Below are positions 55,432-64,000 of a stretch of DNA of 64,000 nt, one piece after another (the stretch's first letter is position 1; each line of letters begins with the position of its first letter). This stretch comes from Herbiconiux sp. SALV-R1 (lineage in GTDB: Bacteria; Actinomycetota; Actinomycetes; Actinomycetales; Microbacteriaceae), in the NCBI RefSeq assembly GCF_013113715.1, contig NZ_CP053344.1:3906001-3970000 (forward strand). The letters run 5' to 3'. The notes beneath the pieces were generated by a model. The model was not told the origin of the DNA and searched no databases. It saw only the letters and a list, made by a program, of their open reading frames with translations. Position numbers and translations under genes: made by a program.

Positions 55432-55593
55432 ATGTATGCAGCGCTCTGGCGTCTCCTTCCCGGCCCCCTGTGGTTGCGCATCCTCATCGTCGTCGTGCTC
55501 GTGGCGGCCGTGCTCGCAGCCCTGGCGTTCTGGGTCTTCCCCTGGATCGACGAGTTGACGGCGCCCTCGCAGGATGTCACGGTGGAGCAATGA
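55432..55593 (+). CDS. Small single-helix membrane protein (53 residues)
   Basis: MYAALWRLLPGPLWLRIL leads into one helix (IVVVLVAAVLAALAFWVFPW) and an acidic tail. ATG 55432 lies 5 bases after the sortase stop and its TGA overlaps the next ATG. Small proteins of this type are conserved at the srtE-pabA junction in related actinobacteria; function unknown. Confidence 0.8.
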   Translation: MYAALWRLLPGPLWLRILIVVVLVAAVLAALAFWVFPWIDELTAPSQDVTVEQ

Positions 55594-56228
55594 CCCGCGT
55601 TCTCGTCATCGACAACTACGACAGCTTCGTCTACACGCTGAACGGCTACCTGCAGCAGCTCGGCGCCGAGACCGACGTGGTGCGCAACGACTCCTTCGAG
55701 GCCGTCGACGCGGCCGAGACGATCGGTGCCTATGACGCGGTGCTCGTGTCGCCCGGCCCGGGCAAGCCCTCCGAGGCGGGGGTGTCGATTCCCGTCGTAC
55801 TCGCCGCGCTCGAGGCCGAGAAGCCGCTGCTCGGCGTGTGCCTCGGTCACCAGGCGATCGCCGAAGCGCTCGGAGCGACGGTGACCAACGCCGAGGAGCT
55901 GATGCACGGCAAGACCTCGGTGATCAGACACGATGACAGCGCCTTCTACGACGGCGTTCCCGACGGGTTCACCGCGACCCGCTATCACTCGCTCGCTGTG
56001 GTCGACGGTACTGTTCCCGACTCGCTGGTCGTCACGTCCCGCACCGACGGCGGCGTCATCATGGGTCTGCGGCACGTGAGCGCTCCGGTGTACGGCGTGC
56101 AGTTCCACCCGGAGTCGGTGCTCACCGAGGGCGGCTACCGCATGCTCGGCAACTGGCTGGCCACCGCCGGGCTCGAGGAGGCGCCGGAGCGCGCCGCGTC
56201 GCTCAACCCGCTGCTGCGCGCCGTCTGA
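55590..56228 (+). CDS. pabA: Glutamine amidotransferase, PabA/TrpG type
   Basis: 212 residues. Class I amidotransferase: VLVIDNYDSFVYTLNGYL, VSPGPGKPSEAG, nucleophile Cys in LLGVCLGHQAIAEALG, and the His-Glu pair in YGVQFHPESVLTEGG. Supplies ammonia to PabB or TrpE. Start overlaps the 53-residue protein by 4 bases. Confidence 0.93.
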   Translation: MTRVLVIDNYDSFVYTLNGYLQQLGAETDVVRNDSFEAVDAAETIGAYDAVLVSPGPGKPSEAGVSIPVVLAALEAEKPLLGVCLGHQAIAEALGATVTNAEELMHGKTSVIRHDDSAFYDGVPDGFTATRYHSLAVVDGTVPDSLVVTSRTDGGVIMGLRHVSAPVYGVQFHPESVLTEGGYRMLGNWLATAGLEEAPERAASLNPLLRAV

Positions 56229-56249
56229 GACCCACCGTCGGCAGACGAG

Positions 56250-56258
56250 TTATCCACA
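56250..56258. promoter_or_regulatory. Isolated perfect DnaA box
   Basis: TTATCCACA in the 51-base space between the convergent ends of pabA and pknB. Confidence 0.6.
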
Positions 56259-56279
56259 GACTTTACGCAGGCTGTGGAA

Positions 56280-57974
56280 TCAGCTCGCGCAGAAGGTGAT
56301 CGTCACGGGCGACTTCTGCGCCAGGTCGCCCATCGCCGACTGACTGCGCACCGTGTTGAGCTCGTTCGGCTGACAGCCGGTGACGGGTTGCCGGGTGACG
56401 GGGATGCCGTCGGCGGTGAGCCGAGCATCCGCATCGTTGATGCCGAGACCGGTGAGGTCGGGCACGGTGACGAGGCCCGTGGAGACCACGAGGTCGATCG
56501 TGTCGCCCGAGAACGAGTCGCTGCCCGCCTCGGGATCGGTGCGGATGACCACGTCGGCCGGCACGTCGGGCGAGTTCTCCTTGATGGTCTGGCCCACCAC
56601 GAAGCCCGCCCCTGACAGGGTCGAGGCGGCGTCGGTGGCGGCCGTGCCCCGCACATCGGGCACGGCGACCGCCTGCTTGCCGAGCGAGACGCGCACCTCG
56701 ATGACCGTGCCCGGACTCACGATGGTGCCCGAGGCCGGATCGGTCTCCACCACCTGCCCGGCCGGAACGGTGTCGCTGTTGACGTCGAAGCGCTGCGTCA
56801 CCAGGTCGAGCTGCTGCAGAGTGGCGTCGGCCGCCTCGAAGCTCTGGCCACTGACGTTCGGCACCTCCCTCGACGTCGACGGCATGGCGTCGGTCGGCTG
56901 CAGGGTGAGCACCCAGAACACGATGGCGACCAGGATGACGGCGACCGAGGCGATTCCCGCCCAGATCCACACCACGGGCGGCCGCGACTGCGTGCGCACC
57001 GAGTACTCGTCGTCGCCGGCGAGCTGGGTGAGCGCCGACTCGTTGCCCTGGGTGAGGCTCGGGGGCGCGCCGAACAGCGACGACTGGAAGTCTTCGGCGG
57101 GCAGCCGCTTCGAGGGGATCTTGCCGGCCCCGGCGACCTCGAGGTCTGCCTTGAACTCGACGGCGCTCTGGAACCGGGCGAACCGGTCTTTGGCGAGCGC
57201 ATGGAGCACCACCTGGTCGATCGCGGGCGACACGAAGGGATTGATGCTCGATGGTGCGACGGGCATCTCGGAGACGTGCTGGTAGGCGACGGCGACCGGC
57301 GTCTCACCCTTGAAGGGCGGCTCGCCGGTGAGCATCTCGAACAGCACGACACCGGTGGAGTAGAGGTCGGTGCGCGCATCGACCGACTCGCCGCGCGCCT
57401 GCTCGGGCGAGAAGTACTGGGCGGTGCCGAGGATGGCGGTGGTCTGTGCGACGGTGGCGGAGGAGTCGGAGATGGCGCGGGCGATGCCGAAGTCCATCAC
57501 CTTCACCTGGCCGCCGTGGGTGACCATCACGTTGCCCGGCTTGATGTCGCGGTGCACGACCCCCGCACGGTGCGAGTACTCCAGTGCGGTGAGGATGCCC
57601 TCGGTGATGCGGATGGCCTCGGCCGAGTCGACCGGGCCCTCCTTGATGATGTCTTTGAGCAGCTTGCCCTCGACGAACTCCATCACGATGAAGGGGACGA
57701 TGCCCTCGAAGCCGCCGGCCTCGGCCACCCGCTCCTCGCCGGCGTCGAACACCCGCACGATGGTGGGGTGCGCCATGCGCGAGGCCGCCTGCGCCTCCTG
57801 GCGGAAGCGGGTGCGGAACACCGGGTCGCCGGCGAGCGACGACTTCAGCAGCTTGATCGCGACCTGCCGCCCGAGCCGCTCGTCGCGCCCCGAGTAGACG
57901 TTCGACATGCCGCCGCGGCCGATCAGCTCACCGAGCCGGTACCTCCCCGCGAGGAGTCGGGTGTCGTCGGTCAC
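56280..57974 (-). CDS. pknB: Serine/threonine protein kinase PknB with three PASTA domains
   Basis: 564 residues. Kinase domain: Gly-loop LIGRGGMSNVY, Lys41 in VAIKLLK, catalytic HRDIKPGN with Asp143, DFGIARA. Juxtamembrane region, one helix (about residues 340-363) and three extracellular PASTA domains beginning VPNVSGQSF, VPDVRGTAA and VPDLTGLGI. Muropeptide-sensing master kinase of cell-wall growth. GTG 57974 overlaps the pknA stop by 4 bases. Confidence 0.96.
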   Translation of the reverse strand: MTDDTRLLAGRYRLGELIGRGGMSNVYSGRDERLGRQVAIKLLKSSLAGDPVFRTRFRQEAQAASRMAHPTIVRVFDAGEERVAEAGGFEGIVPFIVMEFVEGKLLKDIIKEGPVDSAEAIRITEGILTALEYSHRAGVVHRDIKPGNVMVTHGGQVKVMDFGIARAISDSSATVAQTTAILGTAQYFSPEQARGESVDARTDLYSTGVVLFEMLTGEPPFKGETPVAVAYQHVSEMPVAPSSINPFVSPAIDQVVLHALAKDRFARFQSAVEFKADLEVAGAGKIPSKRLPAEDFQSSLFGAPPSLTQGNESALTQLAGDDEYSVRTQSRPPVVWIWAGIASVAVILVAIVFWVLTLQPTDAMPSTSREVPNVSGQSFEAADATLQQLDLVTQRFDVNSDTVPAGQVVETDPASGTIVSPGTVIEVRVSLGKQAVAVPDVRGTAATDAASTLSGAGFVVGQTIKENSPDVPADVVIRTDPEAGSDSFSGDTIDLVVSTGLVTVPDLTGLGINDADARLTADGIPVTRQPVTGCQPNELNTVRSQSAMGDLAQKSPVTITFCAS

Positions 57975-59773
57975 TGGCCGTTCTCGCCGCCGTTGCCGTT
58001 GCCGTTGCCGTTGCCATTCCCGTTTCCGTTGCCGGGGTTGGTGGGCTGGCTGTTCTCGATGGTCAACACGAGCGCGGGCGAGAGGCCCGAGGCCGAGCCG
58101 GAGCAGCTCGCGCTGTACTTCACCTCGATGGTCGAGCCCGCCTCGCCGGTCGCGGTGAGCGACGCCTGCGCGGTCGTGCCGGAGGGCTGAGTGGTGACTG
58201 TCGCGCCGGTCGCCTCGACGGCGTACCCGGAGAGGGTGGTGCCGGAGGGGCAGCTGTACGAGACCCAGTTCACCGTGAACACGCCGTTCACCGGAACCGT
58301 GTCGCCCGAGACGCCCGTGCCCGCGGTGGGCGAGGTGGTGGGCGCATCCGGAACGATCACATCGGTGTAGACCGTGAGCGACACGGTCGTGCCGATCTTC
58401 ACGTTGCCCACCGGTGTGGCCTGGTAGACGATGTCGACCTGGTCGGCGGCGGGTGCCGGGTTGCCGTCGACGCGCGCGGCGCTGAGGCCCATGCCCTCGA
58501 GGATGCCGGCGGCCTCGTCGAACGACTTGCCCTTGAGCTCCGCCTCGCTCACGGCGACCGTGGTGGGGCTCGGGGTCGGAGTGGGGGAGGTCGACGTCGG
58601 CGTGTTGCTCGGGGTGTTCGACACCGTGCTGGCGGGGGTCGTGGCGGGGGCGCCGCTGCCGTTGCCCTGGAACACCAGCGCGACGATGGTGCCGACGAGC
58701 ACCAGCGCCAGAATGATGATGAGCACGATGAGCGGCCACGTCCACGGGCTGCGCTTCTTCGGCTCCTCCGCCTCGGCGGCAGCCGCGGCAGGGGGCACGC
58801 CCGCACCGGGCGGAACGGCGGCGGATGCGGGGGGCTGCGCGAGCACGGTCGTCGCCTGGGTGCTGCCGGGAGAGGGCATCACCGTGGTGGCGACGGTGGG
58901 CGGAAGCGGCTCGTTGCCGAGCACGGCGGGCACCGCGGCCGCCGCCGAGGCGATGTCGCCCCGGCGCAGCGCCATGGCCGCGCGGGCCAGCGCGCTGGTG
59001 GAGGAGGGGCGCTCGTCGGGCTTCTTCGCGATGCAGGAGAGCACGAGGTTGCGCACCGGTGCCGCCACCGTGGTGGGGAGGTCGGGCGGGGTCTCGTTGA
59101 TCTGCGCCATCGCGATGGCCACCTGCGACTCGCCGGTGAACGGGCGCTTGCCGGCGAGACACTCGTACGCGACGATGCCGAGCGAGTAGATGTCGGTCGT
59201 GGGCGACGCCGGCTGACCGCTCGCCTGCTCGGGCGAGAGGTACTGCACGGTGCCCATCACCTGACCGGTCGCGGTGAGCGGAACCTGGTCGGCGATGCGG
59301 GCGATGCCGAAGTCGGTGATCTTCACCCGCCCGTCGGGCGTGATGAGCAGGTTGCCCGGCTTGATGTCGCGGTGCACGAGACCGGCCGCGTGAGCCGCCT
59401 GCAGGGCGAGTGCGGTCTGGGCGATGATGTCGAGCACACGGTCGGTGGAGAGCACATGCTCGCGCTCGAGGATGGTCGAGAGCGCTTCGCCCGGAACGAG
59501 CTCCATGACGAGGTAGGCGCTGCCCTCCTCCTCGCCGTAGTCGAAGACGTTGGCGATGCCCTCGTGGTTGACGAGAGCGGCGTGACGGGCCTCGGCGCGG
59601 AAGCGCTCGAGGAAGCCCGGGTCGCCCAGGTACTCGTCTTTCAGGATCTTGATGGCGACGGTGCGCCCGATCACGAGATCGGTGGCCTGCCAGACCTCGC
59701 CCATGCCTCCGATCGCGATGCGATTGGACAGCTCGTACCGGCCCCCGAAGGTCACCCCTGCTGTGGGTCTCAT
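57971..59773 (-). CDS. pknA: Serine/threonine protein kinase PknA with extracellular PASTA-like and Gly-Asn-repeat tail
   Basis: 600 residues, longer than typical PknA (about 430). Kinase: IAIGGMGEVWQA, Lys42, HRDIKPGN, DFGIARI. One helix (PLIVLIIILALVLVGTIVAL, about residues 345-368). Outside, a Thr/Ser/Pro stretch, a single PASTA-type domain (KSFDEAAGILEGMGLSAARV), an Ig-like Thr-rich region, and a tail of Gly-Asn dipeptides encoded by a hexanucleotide repeat. PknA normally lacks an extracellular sensor. Overlaps pbpA by 4 bases. Confidence 0.93.
   Translation of the reverse strand: MRPTAGVTFGGRYELSNRIAIGGMGEVWQATDLVIGRTVAIKILKDEYLGDPGFLERFRAEARHAALVNHEGIANVFDYGEEEGSAYLVMELVPGEALSTILEREHVLSTDRVLDIIAQTALALQAAHAAGLVHRDIKPGNLLITPDGRVKITDFGIARIADQVPLTATGQVMGTVQYLSPEQASGQPASPTTDIYSLGIVAYECLAGKRPFTGESQVAIAMAQINETPPDLPTTVAAPVRNLVLSCIAKKPDERPSSTSALARAAMALRRGDIASAAAAVPAVLGNEPLPPTVATTVMPSPGSTQATTVLAQPPASAAVPPGAGVPPAAAAAEAEEPKKRSPWTWPLIVLIIILALVLVGTIVALVFQGNGSGAPATTPASTVSNTPSNTPTSTSPTPTPSPTTVAVSEAELKGKSFDEAAGILEGMGLSAARVDGNPAPAADQVDIVYQATPVGNVKIGTTVSLTVYTDVIVPDAPTTSPTAGTGVSGDTVPVNGVFTVNWVSYSCPSGTTLSGYAVEATGATVTTQPSGTTAQASLTATGEAGSTIEVKYSASCSGSASGLSPALVLTIENSQPTNPGNGNGNGNGNGNGNGGENGQ
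57990..58033. repeat. Hexanucleotide repeat encoding the PknA Gly-Asn tail
   Basis: About seven copies of CGTTGC with small variants (plus strand), encoding alternating Gly and Asn on the minus strand. In-frame six-base units could vary in number without a frameshift. Confidence 0.85.
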
Positions 59774-61221
59774 TTACTCAAGCCCGCCTCTAGTACTCGT
59801 TTCGCGATCGGTGCGGCTAGTTCGTTTCCCGTACCGTCCTGGCCCATCCCGCCGCCGTCTTCGACGACGACTGCGACGGCGATCCGAGGATTGTCTGCAG
59901 GAGCGAAGCCGGTGAACCACAGAGTGTAGGGATCGCCCTCCCCGTTCTCCGCGGTCCCGGTCTTACCGGCCACACTGACCCCGTCTATTCTTGCATTAGT
60001 CGCCGCGCCGCTCTCGACGGCCTCGACCATCAGCTCGGAAAGTGTCGAAGCTGTTACCGAAGTCAGCGGGGTGCCGAACTCCTTCGCCTCGAAGCCCTGC
60101 AGAAGACTGAGATCAGGTGCCCTGATCTCGTCGACGAGAGTCGGTGTCATCAGCTTTCCTCCGTTCGCCACCGCTGCCGAGAGCATCGCCACCTGGATGG
60201 GCGTCGCGACGTCGCTGCCCTGACCGAACGAGGCCAGCGCGAGCTGAGCGTCGTCGAGACCCCGCGGGAACACGCTGGTCGAGACATCCATCGGCACCGA
60301 CAGCTCCGAGCCGAAGCCGAAGGCCTTCGCCATGTCGCCGAGCGCCGTCTCGCCCATCTCCATGCCGAGCTCGGCCATCGGGATGTTGCAGGAGAGCACG
60401 AAGGCCGTCTGGATGGTGACCGTGTCGCCCCCTCCGCAGGTGCCCCCGCCGGCGTTCGAGATGGTCGAGCTCGAACCGGGCAGCTGCAGCCGCGCCGGGT
60501 TGGGCTCGGTGTGGTTCACGTCGAGGCCGGCGTTCTGCACGGCAGCCGAGGTGGTGACGATCTTGAAGGTCGAGCCGGGCGGGTTCAGGTCGTTGATGGT
60601 CTTGTTGATGAGCGGGTCGCCCGGGGCGGCGAGCAGCTGGTCGTAGGTGTCGAGCACCTGCTGGCTGTCGTGCACCGCGAGGGCGTTGGGGTCGTAGTCG
60701 GGCTTGGACACCATGGCCAGGATGCGCCCGGTCGACGGCTCGATCGCGACGACCGCGCCCTGCTTGTCGCCGAGGGCGTCGTAGGCGGCCTGCTGGATGA
60801 CGGGGTCGATGGTGAGCTCGACCGAGGCGCCCTGCGGGTTCTGCCCGGTGACCAACCGGTTGAGGTAGTCGAGGAACTGCGAGTCGCTGGTGCCCGAGAG
60901 GTAGTCGTTCAGCGCCTGCTCGATCTGGCTCGAGCCCTGCCCCAGCGTGTAATAGCCCGTGACGGCGCTGTAGAGCGGGCCGTTGGTGTAGGTGCGCTGG
61001 TACTTGAACTCGTCGTTCGTGGGCACCGAGACGGCGATCGGCTGCCCGTCGACGAGGATGGGGCCGCGCTCGGTGTCGTAGCTGGCGTAGATGGTGCGGG
61101 CGTTCCTGGCGTCGCTCGAGAGGTTGTCGGCCTGGAAGAACTGGATGATCGTCGTCGACACGAACAGGGTCGCGAACATGAGGAAGACGACCACGCTCAC
61201 GCGTTTGAGTTCACGGGTCAC
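59770..61221 (-). CDS. pbpA: Penicillin-binding protein PbpA (class B transpeptidase)
   Basis: 483 residues. N-terminal signal-anchor (VSVVVFLMFATLFVSTTIIQF), dimerisation domain, and transpeptidase with STFK (Ser217), SCN motif in FVLSCNIPM and KTG in SVAGKTGTA. Forms the cross-links in septal/elongation peptidoglycan; substrate of PknA/B in relatives. Starts with GTG at 61221, 4 bases after rodA. Confidence 0.96.
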   Translation of the reverse strand: MTRELKRVSVVVFLMFATLFVSTTIIQFFQADNLSSDARNARTIYASYDTERGPILVDGQPIAVSVPTNDEFKYQRTYTNGPLYSAVTGYYTLGQGSSQIEQALNDYLSGTSDSQFLDYLNRLVTGQNPQGASVELTIDPVIQQAAYDALGDKQGAVVAIEPSTGRILAMVSKPDYDPNALAVHDSQQVLDTYDQLLAAPGDPLINKTINDLNPPGSTFKIVTTSAAVQNAGLDVNHTEPNPARLQLPGSSSTISNAGGGTCGGGDTVTIQTAFVLSCNIPMAELGMEMGETALGDMAKAFGFGSELSVPMDVSTSVFPRGLDDAQLALASFGQGSDVATPIQVAMLSAAVANGGKLMTPTLVDEIRAPDLSLLQGFEAKEFGTPLTSVTASTLSELMVEAVESGAATNARIDGVSVAGKTGTAENGEGDPYTLWFTGFAPADNPRIAVAVVVEDGGGMGQDGTGNELAAPIAKRVLEAGLSK

Positions 61222-61225
61222 GGTT

Positions 61226-62629
61226 CTAGATCACCAGCCTCGGCTGATTGCGCACTGTGTCCGACAGGCGCAGCAGCAGTCCGACGATGATCCAGTTCGC
61301 CACGAGCGAGGAACCTCCCGCCGCCATGAACGGCGTCGTGAGACCGGTGAGCGGGATGACCCGGGTGACGCCGCCGATGACGATGAAGCACTGCAGGGCC
61401 ACCGTGAACGACAGGCCCACCCCGAGCAGCCGCCCGAAGTCGTCCTGCCCGGCGAAGCTGATGCGGAACCCGCGCGAAACGAACAGCAGCAGCAGCGCGA
61501 AGATCGCGAACAGGCCCGCGAGCCCGAGCTCCTCGCCGAGCGAGGCCACGATGTAGTCGCTCTGCGCGAGCGGCGTGATGTCGGGGCGACCGCGGCCGAG
61601 GCCGGTGCCGATGAGGCCACCGTTGGCAAGGCCGAACAGCCCCTGCACCAGCTGGTAGCTGCCGCCCACCTCGTCGTAGATGGCGGGGTTGAAGGCGTCG
61701 AGCCAGTTGGTGAACCTGTCGTTGACGTACACCAGCACCTGGCCCGCCACGACGGCGCCGACGAGGAACAGCCCCACGCCGAGCACCACCCAGCTGGCGC
61801 GCCCGGTGGCGACGTAGATCATCACGACGAACAGGCCGAAGTAGAGCAGGGCGGTGCCGAGGTCGCGCTGGAAGATGATGATCGCCATCGACAGCGCCCA
61901 GAGCACGAGGATGGGCCCGAGGTCACGGGCGCGCGGGAAGCGCATGCCGAGCACCTTCGTGCCCACCATCGACAGGCTGTCCCGGCGCGAGACGAGGTAG
62001 CCCGCGAAGAACACGGCGAGGGCGATCTTCGCCACCTCACCGGGCTGGAACGAGAACTCGCCGATGTGGATCCACACCCGCGCCCCGTAGATCTCCTGGC
62101 CGATCACCGGCAGCATCGGGAGCAGCAGGAGCACCGCCGCCACGAGCATGGCGAGATAGGTGTAGCGCTGCAGCACCCGGTGGTTGCGGATGACGACGAT
62201 GACGACCAGTGCCAGCACGATCGCGATGCCGCTCCACACCACTTGGCGCACGGCGGTGCTCTCCCAGCCGGTGAGGTTCTCGGCGATGTCGATGCGGTAG
62301 ATCATCGCGATGCCGACGCCGTTCAGCAGCGTCGCGATCGGCAGGATGAACGGATCGGCGTTCGTCGCCACGAAGCGCAGCGCGATGTGCAGGCCGAACA
62401 CGAGCACCGACAGCCCGGTGCCCAGCGTCACCACGGTGCCGTCGGCGGCCCCCAGCGCGCCGAACTGCACCAGCACGACGGCGAAGGCGTTCACCGCGCA
62501 GACGAAGACGAGCAGGAACAGTTCGAGGTTGCGCAGCTTCTGCGGCACACGGATGCGCCGCACACCTTTCGTGGGAGGTGCGGCGGGGGCCGTGGGTGCG
62601 GTTCCCACGGGAGCTGTGGGGTTCGTCAC
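61226..62629 (-). CDS. rodA: SEDS peptidoglycan polymerase RodA/FtsW
   Basis: 467 residues with about ten helices. Signature regions QVVWSGIAIVLALVVIVVIR, ARVWIHIGEFSFQPGEVAKIALAVF, ALSMAIIIFQRDLGTALLYFGLF and TGLTTPFMAAGGSSLVANW. Glycosyltransferase acting with PbpA. GTG start overlaps the pstP stop by 4 bases. Confidence 0.95.
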   Translation of the reverse strand: MTNPTAPVGTAPTAPAAPPTKGVRRIRVPQKLRNLELFLLVFVCAVNAFAVVLVQFGALGAADGTVVTLGTGLSVLVFGLHIALRFVATNADPFILPIATLLNGVGIAMIYRIDIAENLTGWESTAVRQVVWSGIAIVLALVVIVVIRNHRVLQRYTYLAMLVAAVLLLLPMLPVIGQEIYGARVWIHIGEFSFQPGEVAKIALAVFFAGYLVSRRDSLSMVGTKVLGMRFPRARDLGPILVLWALSMAIIIFQRDLGTALLYFGLFVVMIYVATGRASWVVLGVGLFLVGAVVAGQVLVYVNDRFTNWLDAFNPAIYDEVGGSYQLVQGLFGLANGGLIGTGLGRGRPDITPLAQSDYIVASLGEELGLAGLFAIFALLLLFVSRGFRISFAGQDDFGRLLGVGLSFTVALQCFIVIGGVTRVIPLTGLTTPFMAAGGSSLVANWIIVGLLLRLSDTVRNQPRLVI

Positions 62630-63969
62630 GGTGCGGGACTCCCGCCGGGTGACGGTGTCGGTGTGGGCGTCGGCGTCGACGTGCTGCCGTCGGTCGAGCC
62701 GCCGTCACCCGATCCGCCCTCGGCACCCTCGGCCGCGGAGTCGCTCAGACGCTTCACGATGTCGAGCGCCGCGGTGACCGAGTCGGCGCTGATGGTGTTC
62801 TCGACCTGGCGTTGCGTGTAACCGGGGAGAGCATCCGTCGGGATGTCGGTCTCCTGGAACACGTGCGAGAGCTGGATGGGGCCGACCCCCTGCTGCACGC
62901 CCTGATAGATCGCGACGTTGCCGTTCGACTCGCCCACGTAGTAGCGGGTCTGGGTCCAGCGGTAGCCCGCGTAGAGGCCGAGGGCTACGAGCGCGACCGC
63001 GAGCAGCGCGGCGATCAGCCAGGTGATCTTGCGGCGGCGGCTGCGCCGGCGGTCTTCCTCGATGAGCTCGTCGAGGTAGTCCTCGGAGCCCGGCTCGAAG
63101 TGGCTCGGCTCGGTGGAGGCGGGGCCCCTCGGGTGCAGACGCAGGCCCGGGATGCGCGAGGTGCGTCGGCCCGACGACTGTTCGAACGCGATCGGTCGCG
63201 CCGCCGAGCCCACCAGCACCGGCTCCACCTCGGGGGTGTCGAGCGACTGGTGCACGTCGACCACCACGACGGTGACGTTGTCGGGGGCGCCGTGGTCGAG
63301 GCTCGACTTCACCAGCGCATCCGCCGCATCTGCCGGGGCGATGGAGTCTTTGAGGATCGACTCGATCTCGTCGTGCTCCACGACGCCCGAGAGCCCGTCG
63401 GAGCACAGCATCCAGCGGTCGCCGGGGCGCGTGTCCATCACCTGCAGGTCGACCTCGGGCGCCGCGTCGACGTCGCCGAGCACCCGCATGAGCACGGAGC
63501 GCCGGGGGTGTGTCTTCGCCTCCTCGGGCGTGATGCGCCCGGAGTCGACGAGCCGCTGCACGAAGGTGTGGTCGACCGTGATCTGGGTGAGCGTGTCGTC
63601 GCGCAGGCGGTAGACGCGGGAGTCGCCGATGTGGGCCAGGGCGACGCTGTGGCCCACGCGCACGAGGGCCGAGAGCGTGGTGCCCATGCCGGTGAGCTCC
63701 GGATGCTCGTACACGGTCTCGGTGAGCACCGCGTTGGCTGCGACGATCGCCTCCTGCAGCGCGAACTCGGCGTCGACCGCCGAGCTGTACTCCCCGTCGA
63801 TCTCGGCCAGACGCTTGAGCGCGAGGGCGCTCGCGACGTCGCCGCCGGCGTGCCCGCCCATGCCGTCGGCGACGGCGAACAGGGTCTCGCCGGCGAAACC
63901 GGAGTCTTGATTGTTCGAGCGGATCTTGCCCACGTGGGACACGGCCGCGCTCACGGTCACGATGGCCAC
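62626..63969 (-). CDS. pstP: PP2C-type serine/threonine phosphatase PstP
   Basis: 447 residues. Metal-dependent phosphatase core (about residues 5-235): KIRSNNQDSGF, FAVADGMGGHAGGDVAS, AHIGDSRVYRL, LCSDGLSGVV and GAPDNVTVVVVD. A juxtamembrane region, one helix (ITWLIAALLAVALVALGLYA) and a Thr/Pro/Ser-rich extracellular tail follow. It dephosphorylates the Pkn kinases and their substrates. GTG at 63969. Confidence 0.96.
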   Translation of the reverse strand: MAIVTVSAAVSHVGKIRSNNQDSGFAGETLFAVADGMGGHAGGDVASALALKRLAEIDGEYSSAVDAEFALQEAIVAANAVLTETVYEHPELTGMGTTLSALVRVGHSVALAHIGDSRVYRLRDDTLTQITVDHTFVQRLVDSGRITPEEAKTHPRRSVLMRVLGDVDAAPEVDLQVMDTRPGDRWMLCSDGLSGVVEHDEIESILKDSIAPADAADALVKSSLDHGAPDNVTVVVVDVHQSLDTPEVEPVLVGSAARPIAFEQSSGRRTSRIPGLRLHPRGPASTEPSHFEPGSEDYLDELIEEDRRRSRRRKITWLIAALLAVALVALGLYAGYRWTQTRYYVGESNGNVAIYQGVQQGVGPIQLSHVFQETDIPTDALPGYTQRQVENTISADSVTAALDIVKRLSDSAAEGAEGGSGDGGSTDGSTSTPTPTPTPSPGGSPAP

Positions 63970-63972
63970 GGG

Positions 63973-64000
63973 CTACCGCCGGAGCTCGAAGCTCGTCGCA
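63973..64000 (-). CDS. C-terminal end of a gene, probably FHA-domain protein FhaB
   Basis: The last eight codons ending with SFELRR and a TAG (63973-63975), 3 bases before pstP. In related genomes the gene here is fhaB/fipA, an FHA-domain phosphothreonine reader. Only position supports that. Confidence 0.5.

Overview
The window is about 64 kb of high-G+C actinobacterial chromosome centred on the replication origin. The order rpmH-rnpA-yidD-yidC-jag-rsmG-parA-parB on the left of dnaA, and dnaN-gnd-recF-DUF721-gyrB-gyrA-DUF3566-tRNA-Ile-tRNA-Ala on the right, is the classical Actinobacteria origin layout. The branched-chain keto-acid dehydrogenase operon, a class E sortase, CrgA, the paired PASTA kinases and a mycothiol-type glycosyltransferase fit Micrococcales, most likely Microbacteriaceae. 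That placement is inference from gene order and protein character, not from a database search.

Region by region. 0-2 kb: Zur-box-controlled zinc/manganese ABC uptake operon (znuA-znuC-permease, permease cut by the window edge). 2-6.7 kb: operon hisC-type aminotransferase > bkdA > bkdB > bkdC with 4-base overlaps, for branched-chain acyl-CoA supply. 6.7-11.3 kb: GNAT acetyltransferase, a four-helix membrane protein, and a divergent TetR regulator / agmatine deiminase-amidase pair with a perfect palindromic operator between them. 11.3-17 kb: LMW tyrosine phosphatase, purB, two small membrane proteins, an MMPL exporter with divergent MarR regulator. 17.1-17.8 kb: a small HTH protein and a frameshifted Fic pseudogene. 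17.8-21.3 kb: dnaB and rpsF-ssb-rpsR-rplI. 21.4-24.5 kb: a single gene fusing MshA-like glycosyltransferase and MshB-like deacetylase, followed by ino1, which makes the MshA acceptor. 24.4-33.7 kb: CCA-adding enzyme, DUF6049, murJ, trxB, trxA, an aminotransferase and a D-Ala-D-Ala-ligase-like protein. 33.7-36.4 kb: parB-parA-rsmG. 35.6-36.95 kb holds four perfect parS sites; 36.4-38.4 kb has no convincing gene. 38.4-51.7 kb: the origin gene set on both sides of oriC, which lies mainly in the dnaA-dnaN gap. 51.7-56.2 kb: two tRNAs, a hypothetical membrane protein, cyclophilin, rhomboid, crgA, sortase E, a 53-residue membrane protein and a pabA/trpG-type amidotransferase. 56.3-64 kb: the cell-wall/division control operon fhaB(end)-pstP-rodA-pbpA-pknA-pknB, read leftwards.

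The genes close to oriC are co-oriented with the replication forks (leftward on the left, rightward on the right). Exceptions are the murJ-trx block and the pkn operon. Besides oriC, perfect DnaA boxes occur in intergenic spaces upstream of dnaB, downstream of crgA and at the end of pknB, and a helically phased array of degenerate boxes sits in the crgA/sortase promoter region. Many promoters place the -10 hexamer 6-7 bases before the start codon, which predicts frequent leaderless mRNAs. The most interesting leads are the MshA-MshB fusion next to ino1, the TetR/agmatine deiminase/atypical amidase operon, the dispersed DnaA-box clusters around crgA and dnaB, and the parS-bearing gene-free 2 kb segment.
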